Shown here: piece after piece, positions 21,729-34,111 of the stretch
Position numbering within the stretch: the stretch's first letter is position 1
Layout of the letters: each line of letters begins with the position of its first letter
From: Acanthosoma haemorrhoidale
Lineage: Eukaryota > Arthropoda > Insecta > Hemiptera > Acanthosomatidae
NCBI GenBank assembly: GCA_930367205.1
Contig: OV884011.1
Coordinates: 138,049,437-138,113,436 of the forward strand
Length of the DNA stretch: 64,000 nt
Direction of reading: 5' to 3'
The notes under the pieces: generated by a model
The model's input: only the letters and a program-made list of their open reading frames with translations
What the model was told of the DNA's origin: nothing
The model's database searches: none
Translations under genes and position numbers: made by a program

Positions 21729-22794
21729 TTAGAGAGTCACCTTTGCAGATGACACAGCAGTCCTGTCATTCCACCCAGACTCCGATATAGCATCCCATAA
21801 CTTTTAAAAACCCTTGATGAAGACAAGCATTGAAGCATTGGTACCAGCAATGGTGAATCAAAGTTAGAAACTTTCCACTTCCAGAAAGATTGAAGCAAAA
21901 TGTTTCCGCATTACCTTTACCCTTAGCTGCAGGTCCTGATCACTATCTTTTTTTTATTCTATTCCTTCCTGTATCCGAGACAGTACGGTATTTAGGCTTC
22001 CATATCGACAAAAGGCTGACATTTAACCCACACGCGAGGCTAAAAAGACAAGAACTAAACAGACGCTTTGGATAACTGTTCAGACTACTTCGAAGGACAT
22101 CCCATCTCTGAATAGAAAACAAATGACTAATTTACAAAGTTATACTGAAGCCAATCTGGGCATACGGAATAGAGCTATGGGGGACAGCAAAACAGTCGAA
22201 CATCAAGCGTATCCAATCCATACAATCAAAAGTCCTGAGAACAACAGTAAATGCCCCTTTTTGCGTCAGCAACAAAACCCTTCATAACGATCTTATTATG
22301 CTCCATGTTCTTGAACTCATCCCTTCCACGTTCATGAAATCCATAGTAACCTATACAACCACCCTAATCCTCCAGCACAGTCATTATGCTGTACCACTCA
22401 TCCCTATAAGCCTCATCGGTTACTAAAGCGGCAATCGCCTGGTCACCTGGTATAAATACGTGACACCGGGAGTCCTGGCAATGACCAGTTTCTCCAATTA
22501 TATCTTGCGCGTATGTGGCTTCCACACTCTTGGACAGTCTCCACTGACTCGTATCCAGTGATGCGACCGACGGAGGAGGGAGGGGGGCTTCCCAAGACTC
22601 CGTTTCCTCTTTCGCATGCGAGGATGGTTACGACCATGTGGATTTAGGAGGTCTCTGCGCTGTTTGTAAATACTGCATGAATGAGCGAGTGAATGAAAAT
22701 TGCAAATATAATATGAATGAGAACATTTATCACAACTACTTATTGCCCAATAATGCAAATTGTAAATGTCTATCAAGAAGTTACTAAAAAAAAG
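21729..22794 (+). pseudogene. J2 Jockey-like element, RT C-terminal half with intact FADD box
   Basis: The fragment begins just before the RT catalytic box, here intact as VTFADDTAVLSFH (FADD at 21742-21753). It then carries the PVSETVRYLGFHIDKRLTF block (about 21985-22025), the C-terminal region without an open frame, and the same 3' tail as 4685-5040. It ends in an A tract at 22787-22794. Stops and frameshifts between the blocks show it is dead, and the fingers and palm upstream are missing by 5' truncation. Confidence 0.8.
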
Positions 22795-25700
22795 CACCAT
22801 GTGTTGATATAAATTTTTATTAAACTTTCCTACAGACGACGTTTTGACATTCAATTTATGCTTGTATCGTTAATAAATTGTTATCAATTTGATGAAAATC
22901 ATTCCTTTATACAAGCTAAGCGATGGAAGAATTTTCAATGTGTACTTAATTCGCGAGCAATTCGTTATTACACTCAAATATGGAGTCCAAATATTAAAGC
23001 TTATCCGGATTTTTATAAATGTCATCTCCCGTATAAATGATATCTATTAAACATTTCATCTTGCTAACGAACAGGAATTCTGTTGTCGAGAACTCCCCTT
23101 GCACTTCTGGTTACTAGTGTGATCGAGTTTTACCTCTTCATTATTTTCTAGCAAAACGAAGTCGTCAGCCTAATGGCCTGTCTCGTCTCACCTTCTTCAT
23201 TAAAGGGATATTGAATCATGCTATACAGTAGTCAAGACAAACTTTTTTACCTTAGACAGCTCCCACTGTATCAACTGTATGATTATCAATAAATATGGCC
23301 TATAAATTATCATCTTCCTATCTATTCTCAATATATACCTTCAAGACCTGTTACTCCTGAATAGGAAACGTTTCACTTGATATCTTATTCAATATGTTAG
23401 AACATTTTTTTTCACTAAGCAATAATTCGTCCATAGTTATTATTAAAGTAGTTTTTATCTTCCATTATTAAGGATATTCCTGCAAAATTTTACACCTATA
23501 GATCGAAGAGTTAGCGAAAGATGTTTTTACTAATTAATTATAATTCTTAGGCACGTTTTGCGGTAAATTGAATAATTTTTTATAGGGTTTGATAGCATTT
23601 TTATGTTACTTTAATCATACCAGGATAATAATAATTTGAAAAAAGGTTGATTGCTACAAAAATAATTTGAGGTTATAGCACTGTCTCGTAGCCTGCTTAT
23701 TCGCTAACTTATGATACATATTGGCTTGAAAAAAATAATTTTTTTTTAGCCCCAAAAAAAATTCTGCAGTACCTTCTTTGTTAGACTAATACATTTGCAA
23801 TTTAATAGCAGCTTAAGCATAATGATAATTTAGTCAACTCGTGGCAGACACCTGAAGGAAGAAATCATATGAAATAGTTGGCAGATAATCTGATTAGACT
23901 GTAATTGAAAACAGAAAGATTCCGGTTTGTTTAATGATGGTATTCTGTGAGGTTAAGATAATTTTAATGTGACATCCAGTAGTCTTGTAAGACGTTTGTA
24001 TCGTCTGTTAAATTCTAGTCGTTTTGTTGTGATACGATATTGATATTCTAATTTGACTTTGGTATAAATCCAGTAGAACATATTTCACATCAGTGTTTGT
24101 AGGAATTTTGATTTGGTTAAGGTAACTGGGGGACACTAAGACTTATTCAAAGTGAATATGATTAATATGCACTCCTTTTTTTCTTGTTTCCATTTCATGA
24201 TCTATAGTTCTAGTGAATGTAACTGATTTTTACGTATCTAGGAGTTATGAATGGCTGTGCCATCGGCAAAGTAAGGTTCTGTTGGGATATTAGGAGTAAA
24301 AATACAAAAAGGTACCAGACTTACATAATTACAAGTGGTTTTCATCTTAAAGATCTTAATACACCAATGGATTGAAATCATCAAAAAAACTTCCTTTAGC
24401 TGAAAACAGTCCAAGAACTGATAAAACTTTGATTTGAAAGAAAATATACCAATGAAACCTTAATTGTTTGTAGTTTTTATTTTAAATTACCTTTAGACTA
24501 TATTAGATTACTACTCCATAGGCCCTAGCCATATTGTGATCACATTTACAGACACACAGAGTAAAAAGGACGGGCTGAGATTCCTGAGTGTGTTTATGTG
24601 AAGGGTTGCTTGCGATTTAATGGTTTGGGGGGATAGAACTTAAGTGGTCAGGTCTCAGGTCAAGAGGGTGCACCGTTCAGTGGAGCATGTGTGACCCACT
24701 ATACAAGCTATTCATTTTTATTCTCTGGAGAACCCGGAGAGACGTCAGTATTATTGATGTTATAGGTTTTATCCTCATCACTTGAGGAGTCATTGTTGTT
24801 TTTTTTACTGGGTGAATTGTATTTTTTTTCTTTAATAATTAATTAACAACAGTAAAATATAACCACAATCTGATTTTGGGTGCTTCAGCATGAAATCCAA
24901 ATGAGTAATTCGTGCATTTAAACTGTAGGTTATACAGTGATTACTCCCCTTGCTCGGTCTAAACAAATCCCTATTCCTCCATCTCTTAAGTTATTCTGTA
25001 GTCTTTAGTAGGTCAAGAGTGTACAGTTTCAGAGAGTTCGAGTGGCAAGATAGATTGTCATAAGAGCATATTTTAATGTCTTGATGTCACTCTGCGCGCA
25101 TCGAACTTGTTAGAGTTCTTTGTCCTTTTGCATACTGGTGTAGACAAAGTTATGAGTCGGAGTGCCTAAGATTCAAGTATCTTAAATCTCAAGATGTTGA
25201 TTATTATTGGTAGTTTATCTATCTGTGCCCCATGTAGAAAATAAGGATTAAATAAGCGTATGTTAAGTAAGTACACTACTTTGAGGAGTTGATTTATTAT
25301 TTTAGGTTTAGAGGTGCTTGTTTGAGCACTCAAAGTTAATCGACTATAATTCGAACTATAACCTACTCGTTTGACATAGCATCGCTTCATTAAAAACGAA
25401 AAAAAACAACATAAAAATATCTAATATACAATAATTTCATTTAAAAATATTCGTATGACTGTGCTAGGAAAAGGTCATACGTCTCTCTTTAGATAACGTG
25501 TGGTGCTCAATGAATATTTTAGCAATATCTAAACCAACCACACTGCCACAAAAGGGCTCTTAAATAGTTCCCACAAGTTCAGTAATTGAATTTGAACATA
25601 GTGAATAGTGGGCAATACATACCGTTCATATTTTTAGAGATTTGCAATATTCAGTTGGCCTTAAAATAAACTATTTTACAGCTTAAAGGGGCCGAATTAA

Positions 25701-28060
25701 TGCTAATCCATCTAACCAATGTTGAACTGTGGTTGAACTAAGAACAGACGTCCAATTATACACACCTATTTAGATAAAAAAAATGAGAGACCTACAAAGA
25801 ATTGGTTAAAAAAAATGAAATAGCTAGCAGGGAAGTGAGAATAGAAGACCTATGTACAAGCATTAATCAAAAATCTTGCACAAAGGATCATTCTGATTCC
25901 TCATGTAAACATTGCTTAGCGATTACACAAACTAAATTATAACTAGTAAATACAAGGATACTTTTTTTCACTTCAACATCTAGAATTTCGTTACACTAAT
26001 GTATATGTATAATATGTAGCAATAAATTAAAAATAAGCTACTAGCTAGTTAAATATAAAGAAAATTATTAAAATGACTATAAAATATTCCTATAGTTTTT
26101 TTTGTTGGTTGTTACAGTATGTTTTGTGAATCTTTAATCGTGTAGGAGGGATCGGAACGAAGAATCTATCGTGACTTTAAATTCAGAGAGAAGCTATGTA
26201 ACCAATTGGTAAAGGACGGAATTTGGTCCTCTTTCATTCTTACCGTTGCTGCCTCTTATCCAACCTCATTCGCATATTATTTTTAGTATAATCATGTATT
26301 TTCGAGAAACGGATTTTGAATGATATCAAAATATAGGTACATCCATAAACTATTGTGTATGCATGTTTTATTAGGAAATCGTTAGTCTTAAAAAGTAATA
26401 TAAAATGTAAAGTCGAAAAGTTCAAGATCTTTTTAACGCTTAAAAATAATTCTTATTTATTAGTTTAAGTGTTTTGTTAAAAAGGATGGCTTTTATACCA
26501 TCGTTTAATAGGTATTAATCGGATGAGCAGTCAAGAGGCTTGCACAGGACTTGCGAGGTGATCCTTTTTCCAAATTTAATTACGATTATTCCGTTAAAAA
26601 TGATTTCCAACCCCCAAATAAGAGGCGGTAATTTAACTTGAGAAGGGATGTATCGATCATCATGGAAAACCAGTGCCAAATGATACAGAGGAACATTTTA
26701 AAAGTATAACGGCTCATTATAATTTGGACAATGGAGCAAAATGCATATGACTTTTTCCGAAAATGATCATGTAATTTTTTTTTAAATAAACTTGTGTGGT
26801 ATGCCGGTCAATGAAAATTATTTTTAAAGAAAAGAAACGAAAGGTTATGTTTATGTGACACGTCTTTATTTAAATGCTACAGCATTAAAAAGGGGTTCTT
26901 AGTAAAACTAAGTTAGTAAAACTAAGCGACACAATTGTGTTTAAAAAATTAAATTAGCTTAGGCAACTAAAAAGTTAGGCGGCGGTGGTGTCAACATTTA
27001 AAATAAAAACAAATTTGACCCTTAAAATTGAGTTAGAGTAAACTTGGTTAGAAACGGTGCTATAACAGAACGGCAATTTGATTAAGAGAAACCCTTTATA
27101 AAAGTTTAATTCTCGGTCATTACGGTAGAGAACTTTTACCACATCTAAACAATTTAAAACTTTAGTAACTGACCCACTGAGCGACATAAGTTCAATTTGG
27201 CGTTTTTACATAGTGTGGTCATGTCAGTCAATGTGTAGCAAATAAATGAAATGCTCAAAATGCTATATTTTACATAATATGTTCATTTATCAAGAGATTT
27301 TCTTCAACATTTCTAGTAGTTAACACGCCTGACTAACTTTGGGAATCAGCGTTTGGTTCTCGGCTACCTGACTGTGATTTTTTTTCTATTTAGGTTTGGT
27401 CTGGGACTCGGCCTCATAAGAAAACCGGTAGCGAGCTATTGGTACTATTTCGTAATGTTTGTTTGGAGTATCGTTTGGAAACATGAACGTAATGTATATA
27501 CAATCAATAATTAACAGCCAAAGAAAAATTATTATTGTCTGGGTTAACTATACGTTATGATTATTATGAGTTCCATCCTGCGACTATATTTTTTCAGTAT
27601 CGTTATAAGCACGTGTACATATAGACCTTTTTTTTTATAAATGTACGTAGCGGAACTTGAATTAAAATGTAATAAGACATAAAAACTAACTGATTGTTTA
27701 TTGGTTTATAGTCGGCTTTATTAATCTTATAAATGCTCTGATGCAGATATTTATTATGACTACAACATATATCTATTTACAACCGATCTATTGGCCTTAT
27801 TTTATTTTGTTCCTTGAACGGGGGTTGCGCGTAAACTTTTCACGTTTCACTGTCCGTTATCGATAATCGAACGTATCGATTTCACATCGGCACGATCGCT
27901 ACGGCTTATCTGTCTCACCGTGCCCCTCGCCCTGCCTCACTCTCTTACCAACTGTAGCGCCCGTCGTATCTCTCTATGGCTTTGGCACTTTTGGTGCATG
28001 TTCTCCTGAAGCATTTTGTGTGTTTTACTTGTTCTCTTGAGGCGAGTTAGCTTTTTATGT
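22795..28060. other. AT-rich region, no recognised gene
   Basis: Over 5 kb with only short frames (22858-23040 plus, 25166-25390, 26240-26425 and 26975-27187 minus) lacking recognisable motifs. A weak tRNA-like segment sits at 27316-27382. From about 27780 the sequence becomes richer in G+C as the gypsy-related material begins. Confidence 0.5.
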
Positions 28061-28242
28061 GAGGACTAACTCACTTGCACTGGAATAGTGGACTTTTGAT
28101 GGCTTAATCTCTCTCCGGCGGTTTGGGAGCAACAAACACAGGTGTATGTCCCGAACTCCTGATTTCCGACATTTTCCATATTAACCCCCCTCACCTTACA
28201 TCTGTTTTTGGGCCTATTAGAAGCCCTACTAACACCTATCTG

Positions 28243-28421
28243 CCATCTGACATCCAGCAACTTCATCTGCTTTCTTATGTCGGAGTTGTCGAATTCCCTG
28301 CCACCATCTGATGCTATTCGGTCGGGGACACCATTAAACCACCTGCGCAGTGCTCCTAATACGGCCTCTGACGACTTTTCGCGGACGGGTTATGCCATGG
28401 CCACCTTACTGAATAGATCAA
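28243..28421 (-). repeat. Inverted duplicate of the gypsy integrase core
   Basis: This is the reverse complement, with substitutions and indels, of 29680-29858. Read on the minus strand it encodes DLFSKVAMAYP-type sequence, then GVPDRIASDGGREF and QMKLLDVRW, a more regular reading than the forward copy, which has small insertions in the middle. It abuts the plus-strand RT/RNase H sequence at 28421. The adjoining minus-strand frame continues to 28066 with a stretch I do not recognise. Confidence 0.75.
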
Positions 28422-28920
28422 ATAGTCCCTTTCAATGACCTCCTTAAAAAGGGACGGAAGGTGATCATCACCCCTGATATAAAGGCGAACATCCGAAAGT
28501 GCATGAGCCATTTGCAGGAACACCCGGTATTGGCATTTCCCGATTTTAATAAGAAGTTCGCAATTACGACGGATGCTAGCGAATACGCGTTGGGAGCGGT
28601 CCTATCGCAGGCTGGAGACAAAGGAGACCAACCAGTAGCGTATGCCAGTAGACACCTAACGGAGGCAGAAAGCCGATATAGCGTACTAGAACGGGAGTTG
28701 CCTCGTCTAGCAATTGACCATTTTTGGCCCTATGTATTCAGGAGAAGATTCTGAGTTCACACGGATCACCGTCCGTTACAATGGGTAGGGAAACTGAAGG
28801 AGTCATCGGCAAGGGTCACGAGGTGGAAGGAATTCCTTAGCCAGTACAACATGGAGATCGTATATATAAGCCTGGCAAGGAAAACGTCATCGCGGACTGG
28901 CTGTCACGGGCAATAACAGT
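28421..28920 (+). pseudogene. Ty3/gypsy pol fragment: end of RT and RNase H
   Basis: The frame opens inside the RT connection region (NDLLKKGRKVIITPDIKAN) and runs into RNase H: ITTDASEYALGAVLSQ (first catalytic Asp at about 28572), YASRHLTEAESRYSVLERE, and, after one in-frame stop at 28752-28754, VHTDHRPLQWVGKLKES and WKEFLSQYNMEIV. A frameshift follows near 28872, then a LSRAI-like end at about 28905. The RT palm with its YxDD box is not present because the inverted integrase fragment replaces it at 28421. This is the standard reverse-transcribing pol of Ty3/gypsy elements, in a dead copy. Confidence 0.85.
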
Positions 28921-29333
28921 CAACGCCATAGAACCAGAGCAACGGGAATCATCCAGAGATGACCGGCAGTTCCTCCGGGAATGGACGGACGCCAGAGGGG
29001 GAGGGTGACCAAAGAGAATCTGGTTCCGCGGAGAATGGGCAGTCGAGAGGATGAGGGAGCTCGGGAGGTGACAGATACGCGGATATGGAAGAGCTCCAGG
29101 AAATAGTCAACGATAAACATCGTCAGATAATCTGGAAGACGCGAAAAGCGGGACTGACAAAGATTGCTTGCAGCGATTACAACAGATCCACAACAACAAC
29201 CATCTAGTCACAGCTGGGAGTAAAACTGTACCAGATCTGCCACCTACTCAACGAAGCTTTCAAGCCAGGGAAAACGCACTATATCTATGTAGGGAACGGT
29301 ACCATTTGGGAGAAAATTAAGAGATTATGGTGA

Positions 29334-29593
29334 GTGGATTGGATCGGGATTGACCGGACGTTCGTGCGATGCAAGATGATGGTGGAAACGGTCACGGATG
29401 ATACCATAAAAAAAGAAATTACGCTTGCGTACCACCAAGGCAAAACGAATCATCGGGGGGAACAGGAAACACCGCATGCGTTGAAGCGCAGGTATTTCTG
29501 GTGGGGAATGCGCAAAACCATCCAGGAGACCATAGGAGTGTGCGAGATCTGTCATCGCACGAAGTACGATCGACACCCACCGATGGGACCGTA
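29334..29593 (+). pseudogene. Ty3/gypsy integrase zinc-binding domain
   Basis: The frame holds the H2C2 zinc-binding domain at the integrase N-terminus: the first His in AYHQGKTNHRG, then the aromatic segment RRYFWWGMRKTIQE, then CEICHRTKYDRHPP. The H-x4-H and C-x2-C spacing is right for gypsy integrases. It lies in the expected place after RNase H, with about 400 bases of frameshifted linker between. The frame ends at a stop at 29591-29593 and the core domain resumes at 29607. Confidence 0.85.
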
Positions 29594-29606
29594 AGCAGAG
29601 ACCCAC

Positions 29607-29942
29607 ATGGCACAGACACCCCTGACCGACCTGCAAACGGACAATTTTACTTGGAAGGGCCACAAGTGGGTAACAGTCGTTGATCTATTCAGTAAGGTGG
29701 CCATGGCATACCCCGTCCACGAGTCGTCAGAGGCCGTATTAGGAGGTGGTATTGCGCAGGTGGTTTCAATGTTATGGTGTCCCCGATCGAATAGCATCAG
29801 ATGGTGGCAGGGAAACTCCGACATAAGAGAGCAGATGAAGTTGCTGGATGTCCGATGGGACACCCAAAGAGCAGGGGCAGAATTGAGCGTCTCCACAGTA
29901 CCCTGGGGTCATCTCCGCGTATATCATACCAAAAAGGGGTAG
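29607..29942 (+). pseudogene. Ty3/gypsy integrase catalytic core, frameshifted
   Basis: The core starts QTDNFTWKGHKWVTVVDLFSK, with the first catalytic Asp near 29680, and AMAYPVHESSEAVL. The part that should hold the second Asp is distorted by small insertions (SMLWCPRSNSIRWWQGN), while the inverted copy at 28243-28421 reads IASDGGREF there. The segment that should contain the catalytic Glu (like IERLHSTLG) is in another frame at about 29885-29910. A shared end VYHTKKG follows before the stop. Confidence 0.8.
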
Positions 29943-29957
29943 TAGCCGGCTGAGGCT

Positions 29958-30427
29958 ATGCCACTAGCGGTGATAGCTTACAATCACTCCGTACACACGG
30001 CTACGGGGTTCTCACCGTTCAAGATTCTTTTTGGCCTGCGGGGACGTCGCCGAGACACCGGAGGAACGGGGGAGGGAGACAAGACTGCCACACTCCAAGT
30101 CAATAACCGCGCGGAGTCGGGGAAACTCTTAGGAGAGTGGCGAGGGAGAACGTGGGCGCCAAACCCATCGAAGGTCGCGTCACAATAGGGACCACCGTAT
30201 ACCGCAAGATTGCATCGAACCGGGATAAAGAGCTGATCCGTTACGAGGGCCCCTTTAGGGTGGTCGCGATTCGCGAACACAATATCGTAACCATACAGAG
30301 TGTTCGCGAACCGCGGAAGCGCAGGAACGTGCATGTAGAGCAGCTGAAGATACCAGCGGGGACATCCTCCCAGCGAGAGTCTCGGGTAACGCCCTCACCC
30401 CCATACACTCCTTACTCCAGATCATAA
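29958..30427 (+). pseudogene. Ty3/gypsy integrase C-terminal region with GPF motif
   Basis: Two overlapping frames (29958-30188 and 30137-30427) cover the integrase end: AYNHSVHTATGFSPFKILFG, the usual N-x-S-x-H-x-x-T-x-x-SPF helix, then GTTVYRKIASNRDK, RYEGPFRVVAIREHNIVTI and NVHVEQLKIP, a GPY/F-type C-terminal domain. A frameshift between them near 30140-30190 breaks the protein. No env-like ORF, polypurine tract or LTR was recognised in the AT-rich DNA after 30427. Confidence 0.8.
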
Positions 30428-30572
30428 ATCTGTATCAGCAAATGTATTTTTCTTTTTGTTTGTTTGTTTTAGTTTTTACTATTTTTAGTCTGTGTATGAA
30501 GTGATAAGGTTTCTGTTTTTTTTTTTTATTTTATGATATAATAACTGATATATGTATATATATTTATGTTTA

Positions 30573-30628
<56 letters not shown>

Positions 30629-32205
30629 TTATGTAATTTACAGTCTCTACCCCAAGCCCATCAGGGCGTAATTTTGGTTTTGTTATGATAATTTTGAGCT
30701 CTTTTCGCTAGCAAACAAATTTTGTTTATATTTTCAAATATTATTTTTAATTTTATCTTCTTATTTCGACGAATATATTATTGGTCCTGATGAGAATTAT
30801 AATTTGAAAAATTAGTAATATTAGTGGGATTTATAGCAAATATTGGAGATGTCCAAGGAGCCGTTGTTTGAGAGAGCAGATGTTTTTAAAATATTAAATT
30901 ATCAAGCAAGGAATTAAAAATTTTCTCTGCTTTAATGAAGTGGCTCTATTGTAATGTATAATTTGGCAGTATTGTAATGCACTAATACAAATTAAGAAAG
31001 TTGTTTATTGTTTTGTCTTTTGTCTTGTCAATATTTTCTCGGGGTGTCAATTTTAATAGGCTTCTTATTAAATTTGTCATTTAGACAGTATTATTCATAG
31101 AGATTAATACATAATTTAGGAGAAACAAATTAAAACTTTTTAGAATTCACTCTGCTTCAAAGGAAAACAGCGTAGGTACTTCAATAAAAAAAACGAATAA
31201 TAATTACAAAATCCCATTTAAATGATTAGGGCAATCAGCTTGCGGCCACAGCTTTTCAGCACTATCAACCAACTAACCATGATGAACAATCTATTTATGC
31301 TATTTTAACAATAAACTGATGAAAAAGAAAAATACCCGATTCTAACAAAAGTGATGACATGTCTGAAGAGGCGGGGAGTATATCTAGGATGCTTTTCGGA
31401 TAGGTGGATTCTGAGCTAAAGAATGTCCTGCGGAAGATCAGCTTCTCAGGTCAGTCTTTCACTTTTCTTTTTTCATTCCGGGGATCAAAAGAGTTTCTTT
31501 ACGAAGGGTTATCCTTACTTCGTCTTTGATCTGCCATATAAAACCGCTATTCAAATCTCCCCTCCTTTCGAAGCCTAGTGTGTACCTCCCAGTTTATACC
31601 ACCACAGCTGGAATAAATGTTGGGGTAAATATATATATATACATAGATTGTCACAGTTATAGTATAATTGTTTTATAGAGGCAAACACAATGGTACCAAT
31701 TACATCCTTAATAGTTATAAATCATTCTAAAATGTGTACCAGTAACCAAGTGTTGGTTTTCTTGCACATCCAATATTAGTGATTGTATAGAGTTTTTATT
31801 ATAATCTATATTCCCGATTTTTATTGTTAGGTCCTAAAACTCTAGTTTTTGTTATATTTAGTGTATTATTACCTATAACAGTTATAGTTTCCCATCATTA
31901 TTTTCGTAATTTTATAATAGCATTGTTTTTTAGAATTGCTGATATTTTATATTATGTTTTTTCATATCTACTTTGTTAATTTTGTTTACATTTATCAAAA
32001 TATAGATTCAACATTGACACCATTGAAAATTACACTTGGTGCATAATATATTTTCCATAGTGAAGCAACATATTACACATTGTTTGTGAGGGTATGTGAT
32101 ACTTTTCAGTGAAAATCTGATATTAGTACTTAGTAGAAAGTTATTGAGAATTCAAAAGGTGCTGGGGCTCACCTTAAGGATAATTTTAACTAATACTCAC
32201 TGTCG
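30428..32205. other. AT-rich spacer with (AT)n at 30575-30622
   Basis: A dinucleotide AT run of about 48 bases is the only notable structure. No LTR matching the gypsy fragment and no open frame of interest were found. Confidence 0.5.
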
Positions 32206-32210
32206 GGCTC

Positions 32211-32790
32211 GGATATGGAGTCCCCAAGGTGGGGTGAAGAAGCTCGCCGCGGGCTAAGGTCGCTACAACCTACACCCGCCGTCCGGCGAGCGCAAAGAAA
32301 GAGATAAGGCCGGTGGACCTGTGGTCTTTCACCCTGGCTGCCGGCCTAGTCGGCGGGCAGCCTAATTCTAACCTAACGACTAGGCCGGCAGCCAGCCTAA
32401 TTCGTTTTGATCTGACTCTATAAAATCTTAGAAGGTGTTCCCCGACAAAGCACTATGTTCAGGAGAAGCGGAATAGGGTAGGTTTATAGGTAGCTTAAGT
32501 GGTCTTGGAATGCATACGAATTCACATTCGGTGTCTAAGGGTAGGCGAAAATCGTCCGGATCCCAAAGGTGAGTGTGAACCGGAGAGAAGCAGACTGGAT
32601 TGCCGTGGGAGACGCTACTAGGTAAGTTTGTAGGGCGCATCTGAGAGATGCAGAGGTAGTTGAATGAGAAGACCATGGTTTTGAGTAGAGCAGCAAGCGC
32701 CATTGGAGGGAGAGAGAGAAGTGTTCAAGGTGCCGGTTCGGTAAGTTCTATTTTTCCCTCTTATACCCGGGGTTTATATAGGCAGCCCAG
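32211..32790 (-). mobile_element. LTR-X copy C, right edge unresolved
   Basis: It begins with TGTCGGG (the CCCGACA end) at 32211 and matches copies B and D through the conserved body, including the LPLDTECEFVCIPRP frame (32428-32703) and a TATA box (CTATATAAACC in element orientation, about 32772). A second short copy of the AACTAGGCCGGCAGCC block repeats near 32345-32400. If the length is like other copies (about 850 bp), the 5' end should be near 33060, but I found no matching 5-bp duplication of the left flank (CTCAC). Confidence 0.7.
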
Positions 32791-33999
32791 ACGTGGTGGG
32801 GATGGCTCTAAAATTGTTGAAGACTTTTAGCTGCATTGTCCGTCAAGTGATTATATCCCCTGTCAAATCGTTTCCTCTATGGCACGTGACCGTATCGAAT
32901 CCATGGTATATTAGGCATCAATAGAGTTACCTCCGACGTGGTCTGACTGGAGTTATATTAGTGGGACGTGGGACGATAACATTGCAGTCAATTGAACTGG
33001 CCGAGAGTCAGATATCACAAAGTCCATGGCCTCACATTGCTTACCCTATGCGACTGTTTCATGAGTAGAAGATCGCAGGGTTAAGGACATTTGGGGATGA
33101 AGATACTAAAGAGCGAATTTACTAATAGTCTCCTAGCTAGATTGAAGGTGGATGTCCAGCTTTCAGGTTTTCAACAACCCAGTTGTTATTTCTCATAGAA
33201 ATATTCTTTGAGAAGAGCTGAGAAGGGGCTGTGGAGCGCATACAAGAATTTACTAATCATAGGCTCGAGAATTGGGAGTCAGGACGGCTGGCTAGATGAA
33301 GGGGGGATTGTAACGTTATAAAGTGGAAATACGGTAACTTAGGATAGAAGGAGCTTGCTGTGATGTTCGGTTCGTTCTTTGTTGACGGTGGAGTGATCCT
33401 CTACTTGCCTGCTATTAGCGGTTTAAGTGTGAGTGGCTTATTTTCGTTCTGCTACTTCTTCATATTCGCTGCAGCTTCGAGCTCGACTCAGTACGGGCAT
33501 AACTTGTAGGAGGCCAAGAGGTTCCCACAGTTCGCCGTGCACTGTACTTCCTGTGCCCATTCACATTCCTTTGAACCATATTCTTTTAAACATCGTACAT
33601 AGTTTCATCGGTTTTTTGTGTGGGTAAACCACTGATATTGGTAGCATTCGAACATGCCTTTCTGTTGTCTATAGGGGACCACACTGGACAGTACGTGGTT
33701 GATGATCCGTATTTTTTGGAGGTTTTCCATCTTTACAGTAGTCTCTACCATTAATAATATTGTTTATATTGCAATAATACCATTAGTGTTGGTCTTACTT
33801 AACCAACGAATGTCTAAAATCCATGTGGGGGTTTCGAACGTCTCTTCTAAAAAACCTCTATTTTCTGAGCTGGTTTTGGCTGCACTGCCTTAGCTATTTT
33901 ATTCCTGGAATCCGGAATAAATCTGGTTGTTTGGACCTTAATAGGGTGAGTTTGAGTGACGCTGCTTCCACTTCCTTGGTTTGGGATGTGACTTAGCTG
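32791..33999. other. Mixed spacer, possible U3 remainder and possible LTR start
   Basis: The first few hundred bases are probably U3 of LTR-X copy C. At about 33300-33309 a purine tract GAAGGGGGGA is followed by TTGTAACG, which resembles a polypurine tract next to an LTR start, but no partner LTR was found. Short frames at 33433-33627 and 33699-33893 are unrecognised. Confidence 0.35.
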
Positions 34000-34111
34000 C
34001 ACAGGTGGTCTGAAAAGTTTCCAACCTTAACATGAAGATGATAATAAAATAAATAAAAGCTATTGAAATAAAAGCGTTGTTAGGTCGGAAACTTTTCAGG
34101 CCACCCTCGTA
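34000..34111. mobile_element. Mariner-type miniature inverted-repeat element (MITE)
   Basis: Two inverted repeats of about 30 bp flank a 50-bp AT-rich centre. The left end reads AGGTGGTCTGAAAAGTTTCC and the reverse complement of the right end reads AGGGTGGCCTGAAAAGTTTCC, continuing AACCTTAAC and GACCTAAC. ACGAGGGTGG...TGAAAAGTTTCC is the kind of terminal repeat seen in mariner elements. There is no transposase. A TA is present at the right edge but not at the left, so the target duplication has decayed. Confidence 0.75.

Noticed and set aside
29552..29896. Minus-strand 114-codon frame over the integrase
   Set aside because: It is antisense to the gypsy integrase core; its likeness to 28208-28438 comes from the inverted duplicate.
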